DNA of 64,000 bases from Paracoccus sp. DMF-8. GTDB taxonomy: Bacteria > Pseudomonadota > Alphaproteobacteria > Rhodobacterales > Rhodobacteraceae. The position numbers and the translations under genes are program-made. Every line of letters begins with the position of its first letter. Positions within the stretch are counted from its first letter, which is position 1. The stretch covers positions 330,379 through 394,378 of the forward strand of contig NZ_JARJHL010000014.1 of NCBI RefSeq assembly GCF_029309835.1, in the 5' to 3' direction. This document shows, piece by piece, positions 14,781 to 21,366 of the stretch. The notes beneath the pieces are model-generated. The model saw nothing but the letters and a program-made list of their open reading frames with translations, had not been told where the DNA came from and searched no databases.

Positions 14781-15358
14781 GCGGCTTCCTTGCTTTCAGT
14801 GAGTTGAGCCTTGCGGGTGTCCTTGGCCGCTTCGATTTCGGGCATGCCGCGAAGTTCGGGGGGCAGGGCTTTCCAAACGGCGGCAAGTTGGTCGATTTTG
14901 GTGCACCCCATCAGTTTCGCCTTGGCGTCATCAGCAGCACCTCCGGCAACATCGACCGGGCTGTGATCCACGCTGTCCTGATCCGGGTCGTCGCCGGTCT
15001 CCAAGCCGAGAGCCTTGAGAAGCGCATATTTGACCGCATAGGACATGGCTTTGCCCGGCCCTTTGTCCTGCCCGTCGATGCCGTATCCGAAGGTAGGAAC
15101 GTCAAAAAAATCGGCCGGATCGTCCACGTTCACAAAGCGCACGGTCAGGCTGCATTCGGCCCGGTTGCCGTTGTGGTGGTGATCGCACCGCACCGGGTAA
15201 TAGACGATGCCGTGTTTCAGCAGGGCGGGCCGGACTTTGGCGGTCACCGCGTCGTGCGACACGATTGTGTAGTTCATGCCCGTCTTTTTCTCTTTGCGGA
15301 TATAGGTCACTTCCGCCATGACGGCGGCGAGGCGCTGGTGGATGTTCTTCGCGGTCAT
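14777..15358 (-). CDS. erf: ERF-family single-strand annealing protein
   Basis: 193 residues starting MTAKNIHQRLAAVMAEVTYI. The KKTGMNYTIVSHDAVTAKVRPALLKHGI and GQDKGPGKAMSYAVKYALLKALGLETGDDPD blocks are the signature of ERF/Sak-type annealing proteins (phage P22 Erf), which pair complementary ssDNA for phage recombination and circularisation. It is followed directly by ssb and preceded by an exonuclease, giving the usual exonuclease-annealer-SSB grouping. An upstream in-frame start at 15373 would overlap the exonuclease stop; the ATG at 15358 is preferred. Confidence 0.87.
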   Translation of the reverse strand: MTAKNIHQRLAAVMAEVTYIRKEKKTGMNYTIVSHDAVTAKVRPALLKHGIVYYPVRCDHHHNGNRAECSLTVRFVNVDDPADFFDVPTFGYGIDGQDKGPGKAMSYAVKYALLKALGLETGDDPDQDSVDHSPVDVAGGAADDAKAKLMGCTKIDQLAAVWKALPPELRGMPEIEAAKDTRKAQLTESKEAA

Positions 15359-15359
15359 G

Positions 15360-16010
15360 TCACCACCCCACATTCAGAAAGCGTTTGTGAATTTCGCGAA
15401 CCCGGCGCACATCGTCGGCGCAGTATTCCGCGATGATGTGATGGTCGCCGCGCTTCCACGCTTCCGCCACCATCGAGCCGTCGAAGCCCGCCTTGCCGGG
15501 GATGCCGAGCGCAAAGCACAGCTTGTCCAGGCTGATCGTGTCGCGGCTGCCAGCGGCCATAACCATTGTGTCAGCGATTTTGTCGCTCCACGGTTTCGGG
15601 TCACGGGGCCATGCAACGGCGGGCGGAAGGGCAACACCAAGCGCGATTGCGCGCCGGGTCAGGAATGGCACGTCGAACCCGGCTGCGTGGTGCCCGACGA
15701 TCACGGGGCGGTCGTAGATGCTGAACCGCCTGAAGAACGTGCGCAGGATATCCGCCTCGGACCATTCCACAGCGGTCAACGTGATCGGGTCGTTGTCGTT
15801 GACTGCGAAGCCGATGCAGCAGATGGACCCAAGCCAGCCGTCGAAGCTGCTGGAGGCTACCGCCTTGGTCGCCGCCTCTGCCTTTGCGGCCTCGATCTTC
15901 GACGGGTCTTTGATGTTCGCCGGGGCTTTTGCCGAGCGGGTCAGGTAATCAATCGTGGCATCGGCCTGCGCAGGCAGCGTTTCGATGTCGAGGTAAATGT
16001 AATCGGTCAT
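15360..16010 (-). CDS. DnaQ-like 3'-5' exonuclease
   Basis: 216 residues starting MTDYIYLDIETLPAQAD. Exo I is YLDIETL, Exo II is HHAAGFDVPFLTRRA, and Exo III is EYCADDVRRV (YxxxD), so the DEDDy metal-binding set of RNase H-like exonucleases is complete. It belongs to the predicted polysaccharide-biosynthesis/PolB-like 3'-5' exonuclease group common in phages. With Erf and SSB it probably prepares single-strand ends. The start at 16010 gives an ATGA overlap with the upstream small gene. Confidence 0.85.
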   Translation of the reverse strand: MTDYIYLDIETLPAQADATIDYLTRSAKAPANIKDPSKIEAAKAEAATKAVASSSFDGWLGSICCIGFAVNDNDPITLTAVEWSEADILRTFFRRFSIYDRPVIVGHHAAGFDVPFLTRRAIALGVALPPAVAWPRDPKPWSDKIADTMVMAAGSRDTISLDKLCFALGIPGKAGFDGSMVAEAWKRGDHHIIAEYCADDVRRVREIHKRFLNVGW

Positions 16011-16246
16011 TCTGCTGCGATCCTGTATTCTGCAAGCTGCGGCGACCGCCATTCACGGGCGCGGCGGGTGTTCAGGTAGATCCGCACGACGCGGCGGCGG
16101 GTGAATTCGGTGCCGACAGGCAGGCTCTTTGCGCGGCACTCGGCCAGATCGGCGCGCGCCTCAGCCAGTTCTTCGTCCCACTGCCACGCCAAGGACTCCA
16201 AGGCGCTGATGTGGCCGTCGAGGTGAAGGCGGTGATACGGCTTCAT
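16007..16246 (-). CDS. Small hypothetical phage protein
   Basis: 79 residues, helical N-terminal half (HISALESLAWQWDEELAEARADLAECRAK) that could form a short coiled coil, basic C-terminal half. ATGA-coupled to the exonuclease gene. No family recognised. Confidence 0.65.
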   Translation of the reverse strand: MKPYHRLHLDGHISALESLAWQWDEELAEARADLAECRAKSLPVGTEFTRRRVVRIYLNTRRAREWRSPQLAEYRIAAE

Positions 16247-16332
16247 TTCACGATCCTTTCGGTGATTGGTGCCTGCCGGGCAGGAGGAAGGATGCCCGGC
16301 AGGCGTCCCGCGCGAGGGATTGGCGCGCGGTA

Positions 16333-16602
16333 TCAGGATTTCAGTTTCGCGGGGCGGAAGTGCAGCGCCTGGCGCTCGGGCACCTGCACATCCTCGCCCG
16401 TCTGCGGGTTGCGGGCGGTGCGGGCCGGGCGGGTTTTCTCGCGGAACAGCCCGAAGCCGGGAAGCTTCACCGCGCCGCCGTTGCGCGTCGTGGCGTTGAT
16501 GGCGGCGATGATGCCGTCCAGCGCCTCGCGCGCCTGCGCCTTGGTCAGCGCGGTCTTGCCCGCGACAGCTTCGATCAGGGCGGATTTGTTCATGTCGGTC
16601 AT
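16333..16602 (-). CDS. HU-family DNA-binding protein
   Basis: 89 residues starting MTDMNKSALIEAVAGKTALTKAQ. The HU/IHF fold is clear: two N-terminal helices, then GGAVKLPGFGLFREKTRPARTARNPQTGEDVQVPERQALHFRPA, with the arm proline in RNPQTG. Such proteins bend DNA. A phage HU could assist integrase at the att site or shape the replication origin. A longer frame from 16665 is rejected because MTDMNK has a nearby AAGGAGACAAAA. Confidence 0.9.
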   Translation of the reverse strand: MTDMNKSALIEAVAGKTALTKAQAREALDGIIAAINATTRNGGAVKLPGFGLFREKTRPARTARNPQTGEDVQVPERQALHFRPAKLKS

Positions 16603-16661
16603 TTTTGTCTCCTTGCGCGCATCAAGCGCCGGGGATGCCGGGGGCCGCCCGGCGCGGTGTC

Positions 16662-16979
16662 TCATTCGGCGGCCATGTCCATGCGGTAATCCGCATAGGC
16701 GTTGGCATCATCCATGACGGCGGTGGCGATCCATTCCTCGTAGGCCCGCTGTTCTTCGGCCTTGATGGCGGTTTCCCCGGCAATGCTGACCGCAACGGCG
16801 CGGGAATAGCGGGACTTTCCCCACCACATCAGGGTCACGCTGTGGACGTGATCGACCGAGCGCAGGTTTCGGGAGTTGCGGCGCGACCAGACAGCGTCGA
16901 CCACGTATTCCGCGTCCACGCCGTCAATCAGCACGTCGTCGGTGTCGATGGTCAGGCTTCCACGGTGGTAGTCCATCAT
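16662..16979 (-). CDS. Hypothetical phage protein
   Basis: 105 residues starting MMDYHRGSLTIDTDDVLIDG. Beta-rich N-terminal part, then AIKAEEQRAYEEWIATAVMDDANAYAD near the C-terminus. The ATGA overlap with the next small gene fixes the start at 16979; the longer frame to 17282 is antisense-type filler. It resembles phage proteins of unknown function; no role assigned. Confidence 0.65.
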   Translation of the reverse strand: MMDYHRGSLTIDTDDVLIDGVDAEYVVDAVWSRRNSRNLRSVDHVHSVTLMWWGKSRYSRAVAVSIAGETAIKAEEQRAYEEWIATAVMDDANAYADYRMDMAAE

Positions 16980-17128
16980 TTCCCCTCCAGCAGCAGGGCG
17001 AGGTTGTGGGCGTAGGTTTTCAGCGTGACGCGGATGTCCTGACTGGCCCCCTCGTCCTTGGCGATATCCAAGGCGGCGTTGGTCTGGACCAGCAGGTCCG
17101 AGAGGGCGATGCGCATGGCTGTGGTCAT
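16976..17128 (-). CDS. Small hypothetical phage protein
   Basis: 50 residues starting MTTAMRIALSDLLVQTNAALDIA, all-helical. It overlaps both neighbours (ATGA at one end, TGATG at the other), which decides the start at 17128. No family recognised. Confidence 0.6.
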   Translation of the reverse strand: MTTAMRIALSDLLVQTNAALDIAKDEGASQDIRVTLKTYAHNLALLLEGK

Positions 17129-17466
17129 CACAGCCCCCAGACAAAGCGGGCGACGGCGCGCAGGCCGTGGATCGCGAGGGGCAGGGCGTAGGCCCATGCG
17201 GCAAACACGCCGATAGCCATAGCGCCCCACACCAGCACGGACGGCCAGTGCAGCGCATCCATATTGCCGTTGCGGAAGTCATGCGCTTCTTCGTGGCTGA
17301 CCGGGCGGCCTTCGCGGCGGATCGCGCGTTGCAGGGCCGTGGCCTCGTTCTGGTCGGTCCAGTCGGGGCTGCGCATCATGCGGTCAATGGCGTCGTCCAC
17401 GACAGAGGACAGGTGCAGGCCGGGCTGGCGCACGATGGCGCGGGCGGTGTCGAGGGTGAGTGTCAT
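17128..17466 (-). CDS. Hypothetical membrane-associated phage protein
   Basis: 112 residues. The N-terminal two-thirds is soluble (MTLTLDTARAIVRQPG..., RAIRREGRPVSHEEAHDFRNGN); the last 40 residues contain one long or two short hydrophobic segments (WPSVLVWGAMAIGVFAAWAYALPL). It probably anchors in the membrane through its C-terminus. Part of the ATGA-coupled early operon; function unknown. Confidence 0.62.
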   Translation of the reverse strand: MTLTLDTARAIVRQPGLHLSSVVDDAIDRMMRSPDWTDQNEATALQRAIRREGRPVSHEEAHDFRNGNMDALHWPSVLVWGAMAIGVFAAWAYALPLAIHGLRAVARFVWGL

Positions 17467-17699
17467 TTGGTGACCTCGCGGTATGCGGTGATTGCTTCAC
17501 GCAGGGCGCTGATCGGGTCAGCGCCTTCCGGCCAGTCGTTCCCCCACTCCAGTTGCGCCGAATCCGCGAGCCGTTCCGCAGCCTGAACCACATCCGCAGC
17601 AGCGATCAGTTTGCGGGTTAGAAATTCTGCGTTCTCTAGGATCCTCGCCGCCATGGCGGACCTATCCAAAGAAGATAGCAGTTCGTCTGCGGTGATCAT
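17463..17699 (-). CDS. Small hypothetical phage protein
   Basis: 78 residues, helical throughout (LLSSLDRSAMAARILENAEFL...), acidic, no Cys or His cluster. ATGA overlaps on both sides. No family recognised. Confidence 0.6.
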   Translation of the reverse strand: MITADELLSSLDRSAMAARILENAEFLTRKLIAAADVVQAAERLADSAQLEWGNDWPEGADPISALREAITAYREVTK

Positions 17700-17887
17700 T
17701 TCACACCCCCGTTCATCATCATGTCTGCGATAACGGGGTCGATCTCGATGCCATCAATCCGGCTGGACCAAGGGGCTGCGGGCGTGGTCGGGGCGCTGGC
17801 GAAAATGCCGAACACCTCAAGCGCCTGACCCTCGTTCAGTCGATCCCATGCCGACAGAGCGGCGGGCTGCTGGTGAATGGCGGTCAT
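17696..17887 (-). CDS. Small hypothetical phage protein
   Basis: 63 residues starting MTAIHQQPAALSAWDRLNEG. It overlaps both neighbours by 4 bp. No family recognised; coding status rests on operon geometry and composition. Confidence 0.55.
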   Translation of the reverse strand: MTAIHQQPAALSAWDRLNEGQALEVFGIFASAPTTPAAPWSSRIDGIEIDPVIADMMMNGGVK

Positions 17888-18156
17888 TGGGCGTCACCGA
17901 TCAAGGCCGCAGCCTTGCCGACGTCAATCGCATTCACTGCCGCAACGAATTCGCGAACATTTCGCTCGGCGTTGGCAGCGATTTCCTCGGCGCAGAGGTC
18001 GATCATGCGACGGGTAGCATCGTCCGACAGGACGCATTCGACAGTGCTGTTCTCGTTGCTCAGTTTCACAACGGCGCGAAGCTTGTTGTTGGGACCCACG
18101 GCTTGCCATGAGTTCTGCGGTGCAATGGTAAGGCTGGTGAGTTTCATCTGTTTCAT
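17884..18156 (-). CDS. First gene of the leftward early operon, hypothetical
   Basis: 90 residues starting MKQMKLTSLTIAPQNSWQAVG, beta-rich first half and helical second half. It is the promoter-proximal gene of the leftward operon (down to about 12,700), transcribed from the operator-containing promoter at 18226-18254. The leader between promoter and start is about 60 nt. Its position matches early regulators in lambdoid phages, but no such motif is visible. Confidence 0.62.
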   Translation of the reverse strand: MKQMKLTSLTIAPQNSWQAVGPNNKLRAVVKLSNENSTVECVLSDDATRRMIDLCAEEIAANAERNVREFVAAVNAIDVGKAAALIGDAQ

Positions 18157-18225
18157 CCCTTTGTTGTCCCGAGCCTCACCCTCGTTGCATCTCGCGGTCA
18201 GGGGTCGTCGTCGGGTATGGGATGA

Positions 18226-18276
18226 ATGTAAGGGGTAAACTTACCCCATGTCAACAAGAAAGAGTAAAATAACCCC
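18226..18276 (-). promoter_or_regulatory. Leftward early promoter with two repressor operators
   Basis: On the minus strand: -35 TTGACA (18249-18254), 17-bp spacer, -10 TTACAT (18226-18231). The spacer is filled by a perfect 16-bp operator GGGGTAAACTTACCCC (18232-18247). A second, weaker operator AGAGTAAAATAACCCC lies at 18261-18276, centre 29 bp away. The same motif recurs in front of the repressor and Cro-like genes. Repressor bound in the spacer would block polymerase, so this is the counterpart of lambda PL/OL. Confidence 0.8.
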
Positions 18277-18367
18277 TTAAGCTTTCCCACCCGCCTCCCC
18301 CGTGCTATGCTGCGGGGGCCGGGACTCGATGAACGGCGTGAATTTGGGGGTGTGATTCGGGGTATGG

Positions 18368-18391
18368 AAGGGGAGGCGTGAACCTCCCCTT
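18368..18391 (-). terminator. Hairpin after the 33-residue membrane peptide
   Basis: AAGGGGAGG/CCTCCCCTT, 9-bp perfect stem with a 6-nt loop, just after the peptide's stop at 18397. It lacks a real T-tract, so termination is likely but may be inefficient. Confidence 0.55.
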
Positions 18392-18396
18392 GGCTT

Positions 18397-18498
18397 TCAG
18401 AACAGCTTTTCAGCTATGACGATAAGCCCGGCCAGAATGGTGATGATCGCAGCGAGTGCGACCAGCAGCCGTTCAGCCACCTTCAATCGGTTGTGCAT
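18397..18498 (-). CDS. 33-residue single-pass membrane micropeptide
   Basis: Peptide MHNRLKVAERLLVALAAIIT, then ILAGLIVIAEKLF. A basic N-terminus followed by about 20 hydrophobic residues suggests a membrane helix with N-in topology. It has an immediate downstream hairpin and lies outside the repressed PL operon, so it could be expressed in the lysogen. The size class matches small toxic or holin-like membrane peptides, but no family is recognised. Confidence 0.5.
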   Translation of the reverse strand: MHNRLKVAERLLVALAAIITILAGLIVIAEKLF

Positions 18499-18788
18499 TG
18501 GGAGTTTCCAAAGCATTGCCCGACCGGTCGGGCATGGTTGAAGCCATACCCAGTATTTATATCCCGCCCGACGCGGCGGCCTGGCCTAGGTGAGCGCTCA
18601 CCGACAGCCCGGCGACAGAACGAGGCTTATGAGGCCCTTTCGTTACGTTCTGCCTTAGCAGCCCGAGCGGGGCCACATAGGGGAGCCACCCCCTGACCGC
18701 ATCCGACGTGCCCGAGTCGCGGGTTTCATAGGCGGGTGAGGGATTGTGCCGCACCATTCGCGCAGGAGTCGAGTCCCGGCGCATGAAG
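18499..18788. other. Non-coding stretch with two palindromes
   Basis: No convincing gene. It holds an 18-bp perfect palindrome TGCCCGACCGGTCGGGCA at 18517-18534 and a 14-bp palindrome GGTGAGCGCTCACC at 18589-18602. GCCGGGACTCGA near 18317 recurs inverted near 18770. A 75-codon minus frame (18557-18784) has neither a Shine-Dalgarno nor a natural composition and is not called. Confidence 0.6.
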
Positions 18789-18810
18789 AAGCCCCGCCGG
18801 AGCGGGGCTT
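18789..18810 (-). terminator. Terminator of the Panacea/membrane-protein pair
   Basis: AAGCCCCGC/GCGGGGCTT, 9-bp stem, 4-nt loop, three nt beyond the stop of the membrane-protein gene. Following minus-strand sequence is CTTCTTCAT, moderately T-rich. Confidence 0.75.
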
Positions 18811-18813
18811 GGG

Positions 18814-19149
18814 TTATTCGTCTTTTGAGTACCTCGCGAACACTTTTTCAAGCAAGACCTTAACCCTGTCCACGCCTAGCCAGTCAGCTATCCCGATCAG
18901 CAAAACCAGTTCCAAGAGGAAGAGCGGGACCAGCGCCCAAGACGATTCAATGCTGTTGAGTAGGGGCACATTCCCCACAATCACAAGCGCGAGAATCCAG
19001 TAGAACCTCTCCTCTTTCCGCGCGTCTCTCTCGTTTTGAAGATCGGCTTCAAGCTGGGCTGCACTTCGGTCAAGAGCCGTTGGAGCCAAGCCGTCGCGAC
19101 CCCCGTCAAGCTGCGGCGGGAGCCACTCGGGCTTGGTATTCTCTGACAA
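18814..19149 (-). CDS. Two-helix membrane protein, candidate toxin/effector
   Basis: 111 residues. A polar, charged N-terminal half with a predicted coiled coil (AAQLEADLQNERDARKEERF) precedes two closely spaced hydrophobic helices (FYWILALVIVGNVPLL and LVPLFLLELVLLIGIADWL) and a basic tail. It overlaps the Panacea gene by 44 bp, so the two are co-translated, and a terminator follows. Known: Panacea-domain antitoxins pair with very diverse toxins, some of them small membrane proteins. Inference: this is the toxin or an exclusion effector. Confidence 0.65.
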   Translation of the reverse strand: MSENTKPEWLPPQLDGGRDGLAPTALDRSAAQLEADLQNERDARKEERFYWILALVIVGNVPLLNSIESSWALVPLFLLELVLLIGIADWLGVDRVKVLLEKVFARYSKDE

Positions 19150-19552
19150 TATCTTCCTCTGGAATTACCGTATTGCGAATGCCTTTTGTGTAGTTTTTGG
19201 CCCAAGCCCCGTTGTTCCAGTGTGTATTCTGGACTAGCTGTCCGGGCGTCAGGTGAAGAAGGTTGTCGCAGGCCTCGGATAGCACATCAAAGGCAGATGG
19301 CCCGAGGTTCTCGGAGGACCAGAACACGTTGGGTATCGGCTTTGATCCGAACGCCTTCACCTTCTGGTACAACTGAGGGTGAACAGGGCCATAGTCCCAA
19401 GCCTCGAATGCGCCAGGGACTAGCGGACCATTGCCTCGGCCCAAGTGGACCATGTGGGCAAGGTAGAGTATTTTCTGAAGTTTTAGCTGCGTGACAGTCC
19501 AGCCGGACCTTTGGCAAATGAACTGTGCAGCAGCGTTCACAGAAACCGTCAT
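19106..19552 (-). CDS. Panacea-domain (DUF4065/SocA-like) protein, candidate antitoxin
   Basis: 148 residues starting MTVSVNAAAQFICQRSGWTV. The family signature is clear: TQLKLQKILYLAHMVHLGRGNGPLVPGAFEAWDYGPVHPQLY, then a helical C-terminal part ending in KNYTKGIRNTVIPEEDIVREY. The Panacea domain (DUF4065, including SocA and GepA) neutralises unrelated toxins in PanAT toxin-antitoxin systems and is frequent on prophages. The gene lies between the repressor and the leftward operon, a usual place for genes expressed in the lysogen. Some members act in abortive infection. Confidence 0.85.
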   Translation of the reverse strand: MTVSVNAAAQFICQRSGWTVTQLKLQKILYLAHMVHLGRGNGPLVPGAFEAWDYGPVHPQLYQKVKAFGSKPIPNVFWSSENLGPSAFDVLSEACDNLLHLTPGQLVQNTHWNNGAWAKNYTKGIRNTVIPEEDIVREYQARVAPAAA

Positions 19553-19659
19553 AGCTTCACCAAATTCTGCCGCGATTAGCCTATATATCGCAAGCCTGAA
19601 CGCTCAGGTCAAGGTTGCGACTTCACCCCTTCCCCATCCCCTCGACCCTCTCCGCCCAC

Positions 19660-19869
19660 TCATCCATCGCCCCGGCGCACCACGCCCGCAGCCTCTCTCA
19701 GCACCGCCGCAACCGCCGGATGGGCGCGTTGGGCCTGCGCCTCATAGGTTGCCATGGCTTGCGCCCGCCCCTCGGGCGTGTTCAGCAATTCGGCCGGAAC
19801 CTCGATCAGCAATTCCAGCAGGAATTTGCGCAGGGCAGTCGCATCGTCCATTGATGGATCGTAGGTCAT
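19660..19869 (-). CDS. Small hypothetical phage protein
   Basis: 69 residues starting MTYDPSMDDATALRKFLLEL, helical and acidic, ending AVLREAAGVVRRGDG. AAAGGA lies eight nt before the ATG. No family recognised. The 250 bp between this gene and the repressor gene (19870-20120) shows no supportable gene. Confidence 0.55.
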   Translation of the reverse strand: MTYDPSMDDATALRKFLLELLIEVPAELLNTPEGRAQAMATYEAQAQRAHPAVAAVLREAAGVVRRGDG

Positions 19870-20120
19870 CCCATTGTCCTTTCAGCCAACAATCCGCCTC
19901 GATTCGCCCGCCATTATATCGCGGTCAACCGCAGCCCCTAGACGCTACCCGCGCGACACCGAAATCGCCCCTGTCAACTATCTTTCCCGTCAGTAGACAC
20001 GGCGGCGGACTCTTGCCTAAGGTGTTCTTGGATTGTTCTTATGAGTCGGGGGCGGGATGAGGGATTGTGATTGGATCGAGAAAGTCTTCATGCGCCTTAG
20101 CAACGAGTCGCGTCGGCAGG

Positions 20121-20489
20121 TTATTTCTTTTGCTTCTCAGCTTCTTCGGTCTGGAAAAGTGCCAGAGAAAAAGCCCGAACCTGATCGCGATGGGCCTTCT
20201 CAAGGTTCCTCATGATGTCCGAAACCTTGGCAACATCTTCGGCAATCTCAGCCGCTTCCTCTTCGCTCAGTTTCCGCACTCGTCCAGCAAGAAAATCCTT
20301 AAGAGACGCGCCAAAGAACTCCGCGACCTTGGCCGCGAACTCGGCGTTGGGCATCTCGGACTTTCCTTGGTTGATGTTCTTGAGAATGTCATAGGAAACA
20401 CCCGCACTTGTCGCAATCTCGCGAAGAGATTTTCCCCGCCCAGTGACGGTTCTGGCGTGGCTAAGTGCTTCTCTGAACGTCATTTCCAT
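20121..20489 (-). CDS. Short CI-like repressor (XRE-type HTH)
   Basis: 122 residues. The HTH is SLREIATSAGVSYDILKNINQGK followed by AEFAAKVAEFFGASLKDFLAG, as in Cro/CI-type repressors. The C-terminal half is helical and charged (LSEEEAAEIAEDVAKV...); there is no LexA-like peptidase domain, so RecA-driven self-cleavage is unlikely. The start at 20489 (or 20483) directly abuts operator 20490-20505, and a TATATT -10 at 20496-20501 would put the transcript start on the A of the ATG, implying a leaderless mRNA. Frames running further upstream cross the operators and are rejected. Confidence 0.82.
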   Translation of the reverse strand: MEMTFREALSHARTVTGRGKSLREIATSAGVSYDILKNINQGKSEMPNAEFAAKVAEFFGASLKDFLAGRVRKLSEEEAAEIAEDVAKVSDIMRNLEKAHRDQVRAFSLALFQTEEAEKQKK

Positions 20490-20570
20490 GGGGCAAATAT
20501 ACCCCATTGGATTGGTGTGATGAATGGAGTAAAATTGCTCTTGCTGATTGGGGTAATAATACCCCATAAT
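20490..20570. promoter_or_regulatory. Immunity control region: three operators between repressor and Cro-like genes
   Basis: Three 16-bp sites of the GGGGTAA-N2-TTACCCC type: GGGGCAAATATACCCC (20490-20505), GGAGTAAAATTGCTCT (20526-20541, degenerate) and GGGGTAATAATACCCC (20550-20565). The first overlaps the repressor -10 and start, the third lies between TTGCTG (20541-20546) and CATAAT (20565-20570), a possible rightward promoter. The arrangement mirrors lambda OR. Confidence 0.78.
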
Positions 20571-20577
20571 GCGCGGC

Positions 20578-20844
20578 ATGGAACAGCTTATCTCAGACAT
20601 TGAAGCCTATTGCCAGCGCACGGGGATCGCCCCCCAAAAGCTTCTTCGGGACGCGATCAACGCCCAGTGGGGCCAGTGGCAAAAGTGGAAAACCGGCGAA
20701 TCCAGCCCCACGATGAAGGTCGCGGATAGAGTCCGGGGCTACATGAGCAAGGATGACGTGGCACATGATTTGCCATGTGGGGAGATATCCCCCACGCATC
20801 AACCTGACCAAAACGTCAAGCGGTCGCGGGTGGTGCAGCGATGA
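20578..20844 (+). CDS. Cro-like regulator
   Basis: 88 residues starting MEQLISDIEAYCQRTGIAPQ. The helix pair around RTGIAPQKLLRDAINAQWGQWQKWKTGESSPTMKVADRV is a Cro/XRE-like HTH in which WGQWQKWKTGESSPTM corresponds to the recognition helix and following turn. It is divergent from the repressor and begins the rightward operon, the position of Cro. An upstream ATG at 20569 would add three residues. The start lies about seven nt after a possible -10, so the mRNA may have almost no leader. Confidence 0.72.
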   Translation: MEQLISDIEAYCQRTGIAPQKLLRDAINAQWGQWQKWKTGESSPTMKVADRVRGYMSKDDVAHDLPCGEISPTHQPDQNVKRSRVVQR

Positions 20845-21017
20845 CACGCCCCCCGCACATCAACATCGAGACGGCGCGCGGCCTGCTGGCGGGCCTTGGT
20901 GTCGAGGACATCGCCGTTCGCGGCGGCTTCACCGTCGCTGAGGTTCGCGCGCTGGTCGAGCGACTGCGCAGCACCGGCGTGCTGAAATCCATCATCCGGC
21001 AGGCGAGAGCGAAATGA
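20841..21017 (+). CDS. Small HTH-like phage protein
   Basis: 58 residues starting MTRPPHINIETARGLLAGLG. The stretch GVEDIAVRGGFTVAEVRALVERLRSTGVL has helix-turn-helix character. ATGA overlaps with the Cro-like gene and the next gene. Possible accessory regulator; no family assigned. Confidence 0.6.
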   Translation: MTRPPHINIETARGLLAGLGVEDIAVRGGFTVAEVRALVERLRSTGVLKSIIRQARAK

Positions 21018-21169
21018 CCAAGATCGACCGCCTGCGCGCAGACCGCGACAGCATCATGGCCCGGTTGGCCCTGTGCCAGCCCCACAGCCGCAATCACACC
21101 GTCCTGACCGAGCGCCTGCGCCGCGTCACGCTGGATCTGATGCGCGCAGAAATCCGGGGGCGCAAATGA
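21014..21169 (+). CDS. Small hypothetical phage protein
   Basis: 51 residues starting MTKIDRLRADRDSIMARLAL, highly basic and helical. ATGA overlaps on both sides support translation. No family recognised. Confidence 0.55.
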   Translation: MTKIDRLRADRDSIMARLALCQPHSRNHTVLTERLRRVTLDLMRAEIRGRK

Positions 21170-21366
21170 AGCCCGCGACCGCCGAGGAAAAGCGCGCCGT
21201 CTGGAACGTGGTGCAGCGCAATCAGATGATGTTCGGAGAGATTGCCGAGGCATCCGGCGTCCCGTTCGACCGCGTGTTGCAGGTCTGGGCAGAGGGTTTC
21301 AAGGCCGGGCGCCTGATGATCCGCGACGACCTGCCGGGCTTTCGCTATGTGGGGGTCGTCGCATGA
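21166..21366 (+). CDS. Small hypothetical phage protein
   Basis: 66 residues starting MKPATAEEKRAVWNVVQRNQ. A possible HTH lies in FGEIAEASGVPFDRVLQVWAEGFKAGRL. ATGA-coupled to the RusA-like gene. No family recognised. Confidence 0.58.
   Translation: MKPATAEEKRAVWNVVQRNQMMFGEIAEASGVPFDRVLQVWAEGFKAGRLMIRDDLPGFRYVGVVA

Noticed and set aside
18557..18784. 75-codon minus frame ending near the 18-bp palindrome
   Set aside because: Unnatural composition, no ribosome site, and it spans palindromes; treated as non-coding.
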